The position numbers were made by a program, and so were the translations under genes. 64,000 nucleotides of DNA from Protonemura montana (Eukaryota; Arthropoda; Insecta; Plecoptera; Nemouridae). The notes under the pieces were generated by a model, which saw only the letters and a program-made list of their open reading frames with translations, ran no database searches and was not told the origin of the DNA. This document shows, piece by piece, positions 51,897 through 63,890 of this stretch. Within the stretch, counting starts at the first letter, position 1, and each line of letters opens with the position of its first letter. The stretch is taken from assembly GCA_947568835.1 (NCBI GenBank), contig OX387604.1, positions 17,947,076 through 18,011,075 on the forward strand, given 5' to 3'.

Positions 51897-54800
51897 ATGA
51901 TCTCGATCACGTTCTTCCTGCTGGTGGCATTCCCCTTGTTGCGACCTGCAGACTCGGGTAAGTGCAAAGCGAGGGTAGACACTTGTCCCCCGTGCCCTCC
52001 CCCGCTCAACGGGCAGAGCACGTGACACCTGACGCCTCCAGCAAATCGACACGGCAAGGACCTTGCCCGGAATGTAACAAGGTAAAAATGCTTATGCATA
52101 ATAAATTTTCTGTTTCAGCGAACTGGGCTTACAGAGGACCGAATGGTAAGCAAATATTGCCGAAATATTTCCGCATTTTTCCCAAGCTACAAGTGTATTG
52201 TAGAACAAAACAATTCTGCATAAAATAGGTTAATAATTTAGTCCGCCGCTCATACCCTGTTTGATTTATAACTGAATTATGAATGCTGGTTCTCTGCTCA
52301 GGCCCTTCCTACTGGGAAAATATTGAGTCCCAGTGCGGAGGTTACGCTCAGAGCCCCATCAATATTAAAGGTGGAATAACCACCAGCTCACCAAAGCCGA
52401 TATGGCAGTACTACGATCGCACACCGGCGAAGATGACAGTATCAAATAACGGGCATTCACGTGAGTTAAAAAGCTGACTTGAATTTGACATTTCTCGAGT
52501 CTTCCTACGACCTATTACCTATGACGAGGCGATTGCTGATGTCCTGTCTGCAGTTGTGCTGACGGCCGAGTATGACGGGGCACCCATACCTCAAGTCCAG
52601 ATCGGGAGAGACACTTTCCAGTTGGACAACGTTCACTACCACTGGGGCCGCGACGACTTCGATGGCACAGAGCACGCGTTTCTTCAGCAAAAGTTAGTTA
52701 TTGCCAGCTGTTCCCTAGAGGCGGGTGCCTATAAGCTATCAGCTCTGTGACACGGGCTCATGACAGTCATTTCAAGCTTTTATAGCCAATGAGCAAGAGA
52801 CTCATCTGCTGTGTGTCTTTTTTAATGCAAACTATTAAAGTAACGGAAAGTAGCGGAATGTTTTTCGTTTGAAAAATTAATTACTCTTATACTAGCTGAT
52901 ATAACGACTCTCGGGCAGTAGAGCTGGCGAGTAAATAAAAGAAACATTTGTTCACATAAATTTCATAATAATTTTCTTAGAATTTTCTTGCGGTAAGAGA
53001 AAATAGAATGAAAGATGACGTAAGGAGTAGATAATAACAACGATTAGCAAATCTACATTACATTTTCTTGCGATGGAATCTTGCAAAAACACGAATATAG
53101 TTTGCTTTCGAATTTCGGAAAAATGCGAATAAAACACAGAACGAAACGGTCTTACTTGAGACATGTTTGACTTCGTCAGTTGTATACAAATATTTTTAGC
53201 TGTTTAGTGAGAAAATTCACATTTTTAACTCGCGGTGTGGAAATATTTGTGAAAATTGTAAACAATTGCGTAAGGTTTGACTGTTAAAAATCAATTGGCC
53301 GATTTCGCTAAAAATACGGGGAGAAAAATCCATGAGAAATTGAAATGGTTAAAAAATGCCATCGAACGTAGGGCAGTCGTTTGGCCGATATAACCGCGAC
53401 CAAACAAATTACCCTTGTACATAAAAGATTTTTTTTTTCATAAATATAAAATTAGATAGTGACACTAAACGAGATGGACGGCGCAAAAGTGCGTGGTGTT
53501 TCAAGAACATGCTTGTTCAAGAAAGATCTTCTGATTTAAGGCTCGTATCACTTACATCTTACGAGATTACTGGCAAAAGCGTGAACCCTCTAAAGGGCAT
53601 CGATGGCAACCGTGGACATTTCTCAGCAACTCAGCATTGCCGCCAAATGACAAGAATTCCATTTACTGAGTAGCAAAACGATTCTTATCGCCAAACAGTT
53701 TGAACTAGTTTATAGATGCAGATTATTGGTGCTTTAGTTAGTTGTTTCCAGCCACGTAAACTACACGATTTGATAACGGATTACGAATACAGGCAGTTTC
53801 AAGTTGGAGAGACATTTTAATGCCCCGTCTGCGAGCCTCTTCTTATTTACCTTCACAAGTACCTATCCATGTTTTTACCGTAGAATGGATTCTGTTGCGT
53901 ATAAAATGTATACTGAATTTTCTAGACTTGAAAGTTACGTGGGCTACACGTTACTTATTAGCTTACAAACTTTCAGCATTCTCAGTATAAGTAAGAACTT
54001 GAAAAGAGGAACTCTTGTCAATAAGTTGGGGGATCCTTAGTAAGTTGTTCGAAACCATGAGAACAATGAAATACTCGGCGTGATGTTACATGAAGTGAAA
54101 TATAATAATAACAAGAAGTTTCCATCATAAGACATATTTCAATAGCTGGTTTTTGAATAATGCTTTGTCTATGCTTCTCGTTATCTCTGTAGTACATCTA
54201 ATTGTAGCACTGGTATCTAATAAATCACTTATGTGGTCGGTGTTTTTTACAGGTATCAGCTAGAAATGCATGCTGTGCACAAGAGAGTCGTCAACGGCAT
54301 CATTCAGTCAGAAATATCAGTGTTTGCCATTTTGTTCTCGGTAAGTCTTATTCTAAAGCAATTTGCATCCCTATTAGCGATAACTGCATTGAATTATGAA
54401 GACCACTTAGCATTGATGGTTTCAGTATTATTATAGGTATTGGTATAATGTGAGTGTCAACTTTTAATGAAGCCCCGCCTCTACACAAAGTTTAGCTTGT
54501 TAAAAGCCAATATATTTAGCAGTTTCCACTTATTAGTTATGAAGTAAATTCACGGACACATTTTCAGAGGAAAAGTATCATCGCCGTAAGTGCTTTGTAT
54601 TTATAAATAGAGCTTAATGTAAAATGTTCCAACTTTTAACTAGTCGTCTCATCATTCGGGACGAGACTCCATTTAGTAAAGTGCCCTAAAAAGTAGTACC
54701 TAAAGTTGCGTTTTTGACGACAGCTTACATATGACCATTGAACGCATTGTTTAAACGCATTAGACAGTAAAAAGCCAAAGTCGAGGTCAACTCACCACAG

Positions 54801-57800
54801 TGTTTCCCAAAGTGTGGTATGCGTACCCTCTGAGGTACGCAAAGAGTTTAGTGGGGGTGCGCGTTGCACTTTTCTTGAGAGCTTCACATAATTGCTAGAT
54901 ATATTTCAGAGATATTTTTTGGAGTAGGTGAAATTAAAGATTTTTTGCGCTCATCTATTCAACCGAAATGAGGTTATAAAAAGCCGGTCAGGTAGGCAAC
55001 CACTATTACGCGTGCGTGTATCGCGTGTTATGCGTGTCTGCAACAGTCCCGACTCGGCTAAAATCGTCTGAAACTTGTCATCAAAACTGCCTTGTAGTAC
55101 CAGGCGCCCAGCCGACGAAAGAGTATCGCCAAGCGCGGTGCACCAAAGTGCGCGTGACGTCACTCTCCACGTGAGCGATCGATCCCTCCCTCATAGTTAT
55201 CGATCGACTGAAGCTCGGCTCTCATTGGCTAACTGGTTTTTAACGCCCATCGAAGTGATAAGAGCAATGGCGACCGTGACCCATTGATTTCACATCAATC
55301 CGATGGTGCGCAATGGTTTACAGCGCTAATGTTAACCAAGCCTAAAAGCTCGAAGCTGGACATAGTCTTCGCGAAAAATATCAAACGTCAAATAATACTC
55401 CGACGCAAATGGAAGTTGTTTTAAAGTGGAGTAAACATTGTATTCCGTTATTTTTCACAGATTACTCGGATTTGAGAAAGGATTCCGCTCAAATAGCCGT
55501 TATTTATGTATCCTCTACTATTGATGATATGAAATGATGAAATATACATAGATATGAAATCTATATGAAATATGTTTATGTTGTCATGAATATACGCTGA
55601 GAAAAATATGCTATATATACGCTATTTAATAATAATAATATAATAATATATATAAATATATTATATATATTTTATTCTACTATTATTATTTATTTATATA
55701 TGTCTAAGCCAGAATATCAGTTTTATTCTCATCAATGGTTAGTCAAGAGGGTAATACAATCCTTACAACATACGGAATGTTAATTTGTTATCCTTATTAT
55801 ACGCATTTTAGAATCTAAAATACATATTTCATCCCCTCAAGATTGTTTCTATAAATAAAATACTGAAATATTTGTGTGCTAGGCAAATAGCATCTCAGCC
55901 ACTCCTAGGAAGCAATGCAAGACAAAACCAAGACTAAGGTTACGGATGCATTTTACAAAAAATGCAAGGCAATAAATAACTCCTAATGCAACAGCAAACA
56001 AAAAATGGAACATGAAACACACATGTCAATATTGAGTATAGAAAGCGGCTGGAAATCTCAGGTAACATTGCAATTTGATGTTTGCAGCAAGAAATCGTCT
56101 CTATCTCCTCTGCCTTGCCACATATTTTCTTGCATTTCAGATCTTGAGTAGAATTGTCTTAACAGACAAGTTAGTGATGATCCTATTTCGTCGAGCCACA
56201 ATATCGCGATCACAATTTCTCGATCGTTTAAATTTATTTCATGGCGTTCGTGGTGTGCGATTTTTCCCCCTGATTTGAAAATAATTAATTGGAATTTGAT
56301 GCTTACCCTCCCCCCAACATGAAAATCCTATGAAATAGGACCCAGCTTTGTACATGACAAAGCTCATTGCTCTTCGATGGCAAATTGTAATAGGTTACTG
56401 TCCAATGAAATAACGCAATGTAATTTTTTCCTTCTGGTCTAGTTTTATTGTTTTCACTTAGTTGAGTCACCGTAAGGTCCATAGATCTTGAAAACGATCG
56501 CTATTGTAACTCGGTTCCACTGAATTCCTCGATGAAAACCAAATGGAGTTTTGACAAAAACTATTTGAACTTGGTTTTGAATTCTAAGTAAAGAACAACT
56601 TAATTTAAACAGTACCTGTTACTTTTTCAAGTGTAAGAGTAGTCCTGACAATTTTCCGATAGCAAAAGAACTATATAAAATTATGACAATTATCTAGTTC
56701 AAGCATCCTTAATGCATCTAAATAAAATAATCAGGGTCAATAACTAAAAAACTAACGTATTTTGTATTTTCTTAAATAAAATCCCGAACAAATTGGCGTT
56801 TTTTACTAACTAACCAATTATGTGTATGAAAAAAAACTCATGTCAAGCAGACATGAGTCTAAATACAATCAAATGGAGCTGTCTTTTTTTTTATCTTCTC
56901 TGGGTAACTTCCATGGGTAACTTCTAGTTCAGCTTTAAAAGAAAAATGCCACATACCCTAAAGTGGTCAATAATCAATGATGATGATATTCAATTTCTCA
57001 AGGTTTTTTAAAAGAGAAAACGCAGACTTTTTGAAAACGATAGAACGGGAAAGAAAAGGAGACGTCGGCATATTTATGTATTATTTATTTGTATATTTTA
57101 TTATGTTTATTTGTGTATCTTTATTTACACATATTATTTATATGTATTATTGTGTATTATATATTTGCACAAAGTGGGATTCTATTTCCTTTTCAACTTG
57201 CCGCACATCGTCTAGCTTAACGTTTTGCAAATGATTTCCAGGTGACACCTGGGAGCAACTCTGGACTGGCTAGATTTATCTCTAACGCTACCGCGGTCAG
57301 GGACGCGGAGACAGACGTGGAGATACAACCGTTCCCATGGTCTGTAGTCATCCCTCAGTTCACTACAGCCTTTTACACATATAAGGGATCGCTCACTACT
57401 CCTCCGTGCTCCGAGGTCGTCACTTGGTATATTCGAAAACAACTGGCCAGGGTATCTCACGAACAGGCAAGCATTTGCAATTTTATTCGCTATGTCCCTG
57501 CATTTTTTACTTCATTAGTAACAGTAAATAACTTTGTGTACATTTATTTTCTTACCCGGGCGAAATTTTCGCGCAACCGTTGTGTGCAACCCTCGTGCCT
57601 AACCCTCGTGCCAAACTGTTCCACATAAAATGTTGTATACTTCGGTCGGTGTCCCATCGAATACAATCTGCCTAGTATAAGAAGTTGCTGAACTTTGCTG
57701 AGGTTGGTGATTTCGCGAGGACTAGAGTTTTCAAGAAGAGAAACTGTTTGCTATACAGACAGTCTTTCACTGGAATGTGCTTCCCGTCTTTTGACACTGT

Positions 57801-58766
57801 CAATATGCACTTCTACTTTTGCAAGAGGTTTTCATTTCTTTTGTTTCCTCATAGGAGCTAAAACCAGCAAGCTATATGTGGTGGGGGAGCGACGCTGGAA
57901 AAATGTGCGACCGAACCGGGATAGGAACCCAGGACCTTTCGATTGCCGGTGGGGTGCTATTCTGGAAACAAAGATAGCCGTGTATGCTCACGGGGCCGTT
58001 TAATGACCACTAAATTCTAGTTGCTAAGGACTTATCCGTGCATAAGCCACCTTGGTCTCTTTTTTTACTTATGGAGATCCCTGATTCCGCCCTGCGAAAC
58101 CAATTGTGTGCCTCATTTTGTGTGCCTTATCTTGTGTACCCTACCTTGTGTGCCCTTCATAAGCAAAGTTTGTGGATCAACCGGCCGTCAATCTGAAGAC
58201 ATCCCTGGCTCTTATCCCGGTTTGGTCGTACATTTTTGCAACCTCACTTCTCTAACTATCATCCTAATCTCGACAGCAGAGATTTCCGTTGGAAACTCCC
58301 GCTACAGATGGAAATCGGAGTACGATTTCCCATTTGGGCAACAATATTTGAGAGGTTTTGAGTGTTCCTAATAATTGAAAGCGAATAATTATTTTCTAAT
58401 TCGGAGCTCAAATAATTTTCATCGTGTACCTTTAGCTGAACTCGTAGCGATGAATAGGTAGCACTGAAGGACTGAAGGGCGCACGAAAGGGTGGCGCACA
58501 GAATACCGAGACCTAGATTTTCAAGTAGCCTTGCATGCTCGAGAGTGTAGCTACAGAATATTTAATCAGTTAAAACTGGCCAGTGTAGAACGCACAGCAA
58601 ATGTCACTGCCCCATATACCAACACGCAACTGTCATTGGCTATTTCTAATTTGTATTTCAGTTGGATTTATTCCGGCTTTTGCAAAACGAGGAGCAGGAG
58701 GAGATGGCAAGCAACTTTCGACCCCTGCAGCTGACTTGGGGCCGCCCTGTCTACTACGTTGTTTAG
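51897..58766 (+). CDS. Secreted alpha carbonic anhydrase
   Basis: Seven exons give 267 residues: 51897-51957 (signal peptide MISITFFLLVAFPLL), 52119-52145 (only 27 nt), 52302-52460, 52554-52692, 54253-54340, 57242-57466 and 58662-58766. The enzyme interconverts carbon dioxide and bicarbonate. Active-site residues are present: the NNGHS proton-shuttle His, zinc ligands in VHYHWG and LEMHAVH, the gate Glu in GTEH, and Thr in SLTTPPCSE. Two cysteines (SQCGG and PPCSE) are placed for the disulfide of extracellular forms. The C-terminus (NFRPLQLTWGRPVYYVV) is complete and has no GPI-anchor or membrane tail, so a soluble secreted enzyme is inferred. The last intron uses a GC donor (CAG|gcaagc) and is required to join SHEQ to LDLFRLL in phase. 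Length is normal for the family. Confidence 0.93.
52693..54252 (+). other. Carbonic anhydrase intron 4
   Basis: A 1.56-kb AT-rich intron with donor gttagt and acceptor ttttttacag. A stretch at about 53280-53440 resembles other intergenic low-copy repeat material, but nothing can be named. Confidence 0.7.
54797..54870 (+). mobile_element. hAT-type terminal inverted repeat (one end only)
   Basis: cacagtgtttcccaaagtg followed by gtatgcgtacc...gaggtacgc and gggggtgcgcg resembles the ends of hAT elements (CAGTGxTTCCCAAAxxxTGG with an internal GTACGC hairpin). No matching inverted end (gggaaacactg) was found in the window, so the element is truncated or its other end has decayed. Confidence 0.5.
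55550..55700. repeat. AT-rich low-complexity sequence
   Basis: Interspersed tata, taat and tatgaaat runs with short inverted repeats lie within carbonic anhydrase intron 5. Confidence 0.8.
57885..57960 (-). repeat. tRNA-like repeat R2, copy 2
   Basis: On the minus strand ctgggttcctatcccggttc is followed by ggtcgcacatttttcc, matching the copy at 43735-43800. It lies in the GC-AG intron of the carbonic anhydrase gene. Confidence 0.55.
58190..58245 (+). repeat. tRNA-like repeat R2, copy 3
   Basis: ctggctcttatcccggtttg followed by gtcgtacatttttgcaac repeats the block of copies 1 and 2 on the opposite strand. Copies 2 and 3 thus form an inverted pair about 250 bp apart in the last carbonic anhydrase intron. 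Confidence 0.55.
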
Positions 58767-59146
58767 CGGTGTTTTAAATCTATCTTCATCCAAAACATGA
58801 CAACCAAGGCAAACATTTAACATTTGCAATTTCAATTACTTCACGACAGATTTGTAATTGGATTGTGTATGTCATTCCTATTATCAATTGAGCTTATTAA
58901 AAACTGCCAAAGTTAACAAGATTGCAAACATTTGTTTTTAATGTATTTTATTTTATTATGTGAATTGATATTACCTCGTAGTATTTTATATTTTTTATCC
59001 ATGGTCATAATGCACTGCTTGTAAATAATCAAATGCTTTTAAGATGTCATGCGGACGCAGCTGATTAAAGCACTCGTTCGTGATAGTAATTTATAGCGTC
59101 AGGCCATGCCAGGCTTGCTGGTTGACTCTTTGATTGATTGATTTGT

Positions 59147-59566
59147 TGTGTTTAACGACGCACTGTTTTGACAACGACCTAGGTTTGACCTGTGGCACTG
59201 GTCTCATGGCGTAGTGAATGATGATGAGGATGATAAGGAACCCAACCTAGCGTAGAAGGGAGGAGAGGAAATCCGGTGCCTGTGCGTAGCCCACTCCTGT
59301 CGAAGAGCACCAAGGATAATAACTGGCTTAACGAACCTTCCGAAGGACGGTACAACGCGAACAACAGAATTCTTCCACAAATCCATACTGTCGAGAAGTT
59401 GATAAGCAAGGCGAATGAAGTTGCTGTACAAACTATCCCTCCAACCTTTCTCCCGTACAGAACTGGTCATGTGTATGATGGGCACCCAGCGCAGGACCGG
59501 GAACCGACCGGGGAAACGGGAACCGGCAGTCACCAGCGGCACAAATGCTTGGTCTAACATTGCCTG
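59147..59566 (-). mobile_element. SINE family R1, long diverged copy
   Basis: Minus-strand copy. The tail complement tgtttaacgacgcactgttt at the left is followed by cctagcgtagaagggagg, ctcctgtcgaagagcaccaa, cttccgaaggacggtacaac and ctccaacctttctcccgtac. The head region is strongly changed, and the 5S-like blocks are not clear here. Confidence 0.75.
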
Positions 59567-60009
59567 GACAGCAAAAATTGAGGGATTTTAAGCGTAAAAC
59601 AGTGTCTGATGCAAAAAAATGAAACAGTGGCACTCACCATGGTCAAATTTGTCACAATATTTGCGATCGTCTAAGTGTAACAACGACTAGAGATTTAGCG
59701 CTCCAGAACAATTTCAGGAAAGTGGAGATTGATTATAAAATGCGCGGTCATACCATAAGCTTCACCTGTCATTTGATTTACGAGGGTTTTGAACTCTGAA
59801 CTAGTCTTTTTTTGAAGACTAGAGAATTCCACGGAAAGCACATCGCGTCAAACTTTCGGAAAACTATCGTTAATATTATCAGTGGATTTACATGCAGTGT
59901 TGAAGTACGGAAAAGTCAATAAAAATCGTCGTTTTTGTGACGGGCACTGGCGATAATTTTGAAGCTGCTTTTAAAAATCCGCTTTAAATCTCAAAGCCAC
60001 GACTAATCA

Positions 60010-60330
60010 ACACTCTCCTCCGAGAGGAAGAAAGACGCCAGGCTGTCGGCGACAAATCTGTGATGGGTGCGTGCGCTCGAAAGGACGTCGTCGACAACCC
60101 TCCAAAGGAACAGCTCGAAGTCTTCGGACAATTTTCGGAGTTTATGGACATTGTGAGTGCGACGGGTGAACTATGGCGTGACGAACTCGATAGGTTTGCA
60201 GAAAAAAAGTGTCAAGTGCCCATGATGACAACATAACAAATATCCTCGTGTTCTGGACGAAGCACCAGAGAGACTTCCCTCTTCTCTCAAAAGTAGCACG
60301 GAGTTTCCTTGAAGGTATGAAGCATGAAGG
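60010..60330 (+). pseudogene. hAT transposase C-terminal remnant
   Basis: A frame around 60229-60306 reads NILVFWTKHQRDFPLLSK then VARSFL, which matches the hAT C-terminal dimerisation motif (W-x(4)-FP-x-L-x(2)-A-R-x-xL). Upstream, in a shifted frame, ELWRDELDRFAEK fits the region just before it. Frame breaks and the missing core show that it is dead. Confidence 0.65.
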
Positions 60331-61261
60331 TAAATACTGAATATACTACTTTTATAGTGAGAAAAGCTTCCCTGGCGTTTAACAGTAAATATTTTAGATC
60401 GTAATATTTGTTTTGATCAGAAAAAAAATGCTGTGACTCATGCTATGACCAGTGGTGTAGTCCAGCATTTGAAACTTTATGGCAAATAATGAAATTTAAT
60501 ATACTGTTTAATTTAACTTGGCGCAACCCACTCTTGTATTTCAAGAAATACAAATAGTGTACGACAAAGTTTCGAGAGTTTCGTTAAACTTCTACAACAC
60601 TCAATAAAATAGCGAAACTCTCATTCGAGGCACTTTGTGTTGTTTGGATATTTTATTTGGAATTTAAGATTTGAGTTAATTAACTATAAAAACCAGTAAA
60701 AATGTCAACTAAACCTCGTAAAGATTGAAACTTGTATTCCAGTAATCCGGTGCAAGTATATTAAGTAAACGGTAATTATGGAAACGTTCAAAATGTGTGA
60801 GAATAAAAAATTGGGGTATTATATGATAAGAAATACAGAAACGGTAAATTAAAATTAAAAATAGAAGCAATTGATAAACATTTTCAAAAATTGAATGAAT
60901 TTCCACTCACACGACCACCTCTAGTAAATACCGTATTTTGAAACGTTATTTTTTTCAGCTTTTTAAACAAGTAGTGTGTTTCCAAAGTTTTCAGGTATTC
61001 GCTTCCCCATAAATCTATAAAGAATTAGAGATCAAATACTATTGCTGATCAAAGGTTGTAAAATCATTGAGTTCAATTTTGCTGTACCATCACACCAATA
61101 CAGTCTATACACGATCTGCAATGGAAGTCCAATTAAATTTCCCTTTGAAATCAAACAATATTGATTTCTGGTTTTCGGGGTCACATATACGATGATCAGT
61201 TTTGTATTAATGTGCACATATAATGGATTAATTACCCCATCCCCTCGGCGTTTTATGTACT

Positions 61262-61690
61262 AGACGGTTTGGCGTGGCGGAAACATCGATCTCGTAATAT
61301 CCCGGTCACGGCGATTAGTGACATCATCGAAGTTAAGCAACACTTTACTGAGTCAGGTATTGGATAGGTGACCACTGAAAGGCTGGGCGCTTGGGAAACA
61401 CCGGTCCTCGCGAGATCATCGAAATTAAGCATGACACTGAGCTGAGTCAGGTGCATGCTCATCCTTAGTTATCTTACTATCTCTTGATTTCTTATTAATC
61501 TCTCAACAGTATGGATTTGTGGAGGAATACTGCTGTTCAAGTTGTACCGTCTTTCGGAAGGGACGTCGAGCCCGCGGAACCTTTGGTGCTCTTTGACAGG
61601 AGTAGGCTACATGTCGGGAGGAGGATCACCTCCCCCTTTCTAAGCTTGGTTAGGTTCATCTTCATCTTATCGTCACCAACTTATTAACCA
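61262..61690 (+). mobile_element. SINE family R1 with duplicated 5S-like head
   Basis: Two 5S-like blocks follow one another: catcgaagttaagcaacact with gagtcaggtattggatagg (61323-61370), and catcgaaattaagcatgaca with gagctgagtcagg (61417-61452), separated by cttgggaaacaccggt, itself like the 5S 3' part. The R1 body follows (ctctcaacagtatggatttg, gttgtaccgtctttcggaag, tttctaagcttggttag). Confidence 0.75.
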
Positions 61691-62064
61691 ACGACATTTG
61701 ACTGTCAGTATTTTATCAATCAATCCATGAAATAATTTGTAAGAAAATACCTTCAATTCATCGCTGAAACGTCCTAGCATTTTGCATATCATCTCACCTC
61801 AGCACAATCAGCTGCAGCCGAGAACTTTGAGGAAGCGGCACAAGGGAAGGGAGGGGATGTGGAAAGAGAAAAGTATGGGATTAGTTGAAATTGTTCAAAC
61901 ACTGCTCTAGAAGCTTGCTTTTTATACCATGTATAGCTGCAAGCGTAGTGCACTGTTCCAACCTTGTTTCTCCCTTGGTCATTATTTAAATTGGTCTTAC
62001 ATTTTCCTTTTCGTGCCGTTACATGACAATTCTTCTTGCAACTAAAAATGCGATTTAATTACAG

Positions 62065-62215
62065 TGATCTTTATGTTTTTAAGGCAGACCGTTGCCTCAA
62101 AGAAATTTGCAAGTGGGTGGCAGCGAGAGAAATAGAAGATGAGCTTATTGCTAGATCCAAAGGGAGGATGGGAATTGGGATCGCATCTCTTTTCAAGGCT
62201 CGTAAAGTTCGGTAA
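62065..62215 (+). other. Candidate terminal exon, unrecognised
   Basis: After an acceptor-like atttaattacag an open frame of 50 codons ends in TAA at 62215. It encodes ADRCLKEICKWVAAREIEDE and a basic end with LFKARKVR. It could be the last exon of a gene, but no upstream exon or family match is seen, and chance is a real alternative. Confidence 0.25.
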
Positions 62216-62886
62216 CAACAAAAAAATATTTAGATCAGAAGTTTTGTTTAGAAACAGCAGCTATTATTAAATAGACTCAGCGCTAGCATGCACTAGCACC
62301 CTTTAGTCCTAGGAACATCTAATACAAATGAGGAGGGCGTGGAGAAGGATCGGCGTATTTACCTTGATCTATCGTGCTTGAAACTTTCTTGCTAGAATTT
62401 CTTGGGGTTATTCTGGCTAGCACTGGCCTGCTCTGATCTGCCCTAGCATGTCCTGGCGTGCCCTGGTCTGCCCTGGCATGCCCTGCCCAGGTATGGCCTG
62501 GTTTAGCGTGCCCTCAAAGTTGAAAAGCCACATGCATGCCTTCAAACGCTGAAAGGACGCGTTAGTGGCTTCTGGGCTTAACAGCTAAACTCTCGCCCAC
62601 TAAACTATTCCAATTAGATAATACAGGTATGGCTAACTTATTTAGGAAAATCATTGCTTGCATGAAGAACTGTTCTGTAATTTATAGTACGAGATGTGTG
62701 CGACTCACGCTTATTTGCGAATACCAATTGGTTCTTTTCCAATTTCCACTCGGAAGAAATCGGACAGGCTAACGGCCATTTTATTGGGCCATTTTATTAA
62801 ATTGCTTAGTGTTGTTGATGAACGAGGGTGGTGGGAGAGGGGGGGGGGGGCTTATCGGTTTGCTAGAGAAAATTCTCCCTCATAAC

Positions 62887-63222
62887 GGTTCCGAGCTCAG
62901 AGCTGGTTTGCCAGAATCAGTTCTCTCTCATAACGGTTCCGAGCTCAGAGCTGGTTTGCCAGAATCAGTTCTCTCTCATAACGGTTCCGAGCTCAGAGCT
63001 GGTTTGCCAGAATCAGTTCTCTCTCATAGCGGTTCCGAGCTCAGAGCTGGTTTGCCAGAATCAGTTCTCTCTCATAACGGTTCCGAGCTCAGAGCTGATT
63101 TGCTAGAATCAGTTCTCTCTCATAACGGTTCCGAGCTCAGAGCTGGTTTGCCAGAATCAGTTCTCTCTCATAACGGTTCCGAGCTCAGAGCTGATTTGCT
63201 AGAATCAGTTCTCTCTCATAAC
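62887..63222. repeat. 48-bp minisatellite, seven units
   Basis: Units start with ggttccgagctcagagctgg at 62887, 62935, 62983, 63031, 63079, 63127 and 63175, with a broken eighth start at 63223. The 48-bp period keeps a 16-residue frame open (LRAGLPESVLSHNGSE). Units 5 and 7 share the same two changes (gatttgctag), suggesting two-unit duplication. Confidence 0.95.
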
Positions 63223-63754
63223 CGGTTCCGTTTTGGGAGCTGCATGCTAACAACGGATTCTCCAACTGCTGACAGTACGTGTTACGTCATTTTTAAACGT
63301 TGGCCAATATCTAAAGATGTTTAGCTTCTACCGAGCTCTTTTAGTTTCTTATTCTTTCTCACCGATAGTTCCGAAACTACGGATTTAACTGACATATAGT
63401 GTGTTCGTGTCAGCTGTCTATAAGAAAACTCCGCGAGAATGCAGTGCTGGTCATGAAGCAGATCATGCACCGTTCTAATTATTTGTGGATACATTTTGGG
63501 CTTGCCAGTACTTTGTTATTCCTGGCAGTTAATTTTGCTTAAGCTGCGAAAATCCTTCTGCCTGTGCCCCTGTCTCTAACTCTACCAGTGTGATTTATTG
63601 GTGTGGTTTATATGTACATGGTAATGGGTAGACCCTGCGTTCTGTAGGTATAACTTAGTGAACCACTGGACACTCTTGATGTCGATCTATGCTGGTTTTC
63701 GATAAGCTTTACCGAAGCCGATGGGGAACCAAACGCTACAAGCCACTGAAGGCT

Positions 63755-63835
63755 GTTCCTACTGCTGTTCATTCGGCTGTTCCTACGGCTGTTCCTACGG
63801 CTGTTCCTACGGCTGTTCATGAGACTGTTCCTGAG
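63755..63835. repeat. 12-bp repeat (GCTGTTCCTACG)n
   Basis: Five to six imperfect copies of gctgttcctacg lie directly before a fragment of SINE R1. Confidence 0.85.
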
Positions 63836-63837
63836 TT

Positions 63838-63890
63838 TATCGTCCCCTTGGTGCTATTCGACAGGTCTAGGTTACGTACCAGTACCAGGT
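63838..63890 (+). mobile_element. Fragment of SINE family R1
   Basis: cgtccccttggtgctattcg, acaggtctaggttacgtacc and agtaccagg match the middle of the R1 body. The match then breaks into an attt-rich run. Confidence 0.65.

Larger units (their letters stand above)
54341..57241 (+). other. Carbonic anhydrase intron 5
   Basis: A 2.9-kb intron. It contains a hAT-terminal-repeat-like sequence at 54797, followed by a GC-richer block to about 55290, an AT-only low-complexity patch at 55550-55700, and no coding signal. Confidence 0.7.

Noticed and set aside
61290-61420. A true 5S rRNA gene
   Set aside because: The 5S-like blocks are incomplete, mutated and joined to the SINE body, as in other copies.
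62887-63222. CRISPR-like array
   Set aside because: Units are contiguous with no unique spacers and the DNA is eukaryotic; it is a minisatellite.
62809-63324. 171-codon frame with 16-residue repeats
   Set aside because: Created by the 48-bp minisatellite; units differ at amino-acid-changing sites and the start lies in a poly-G tract.
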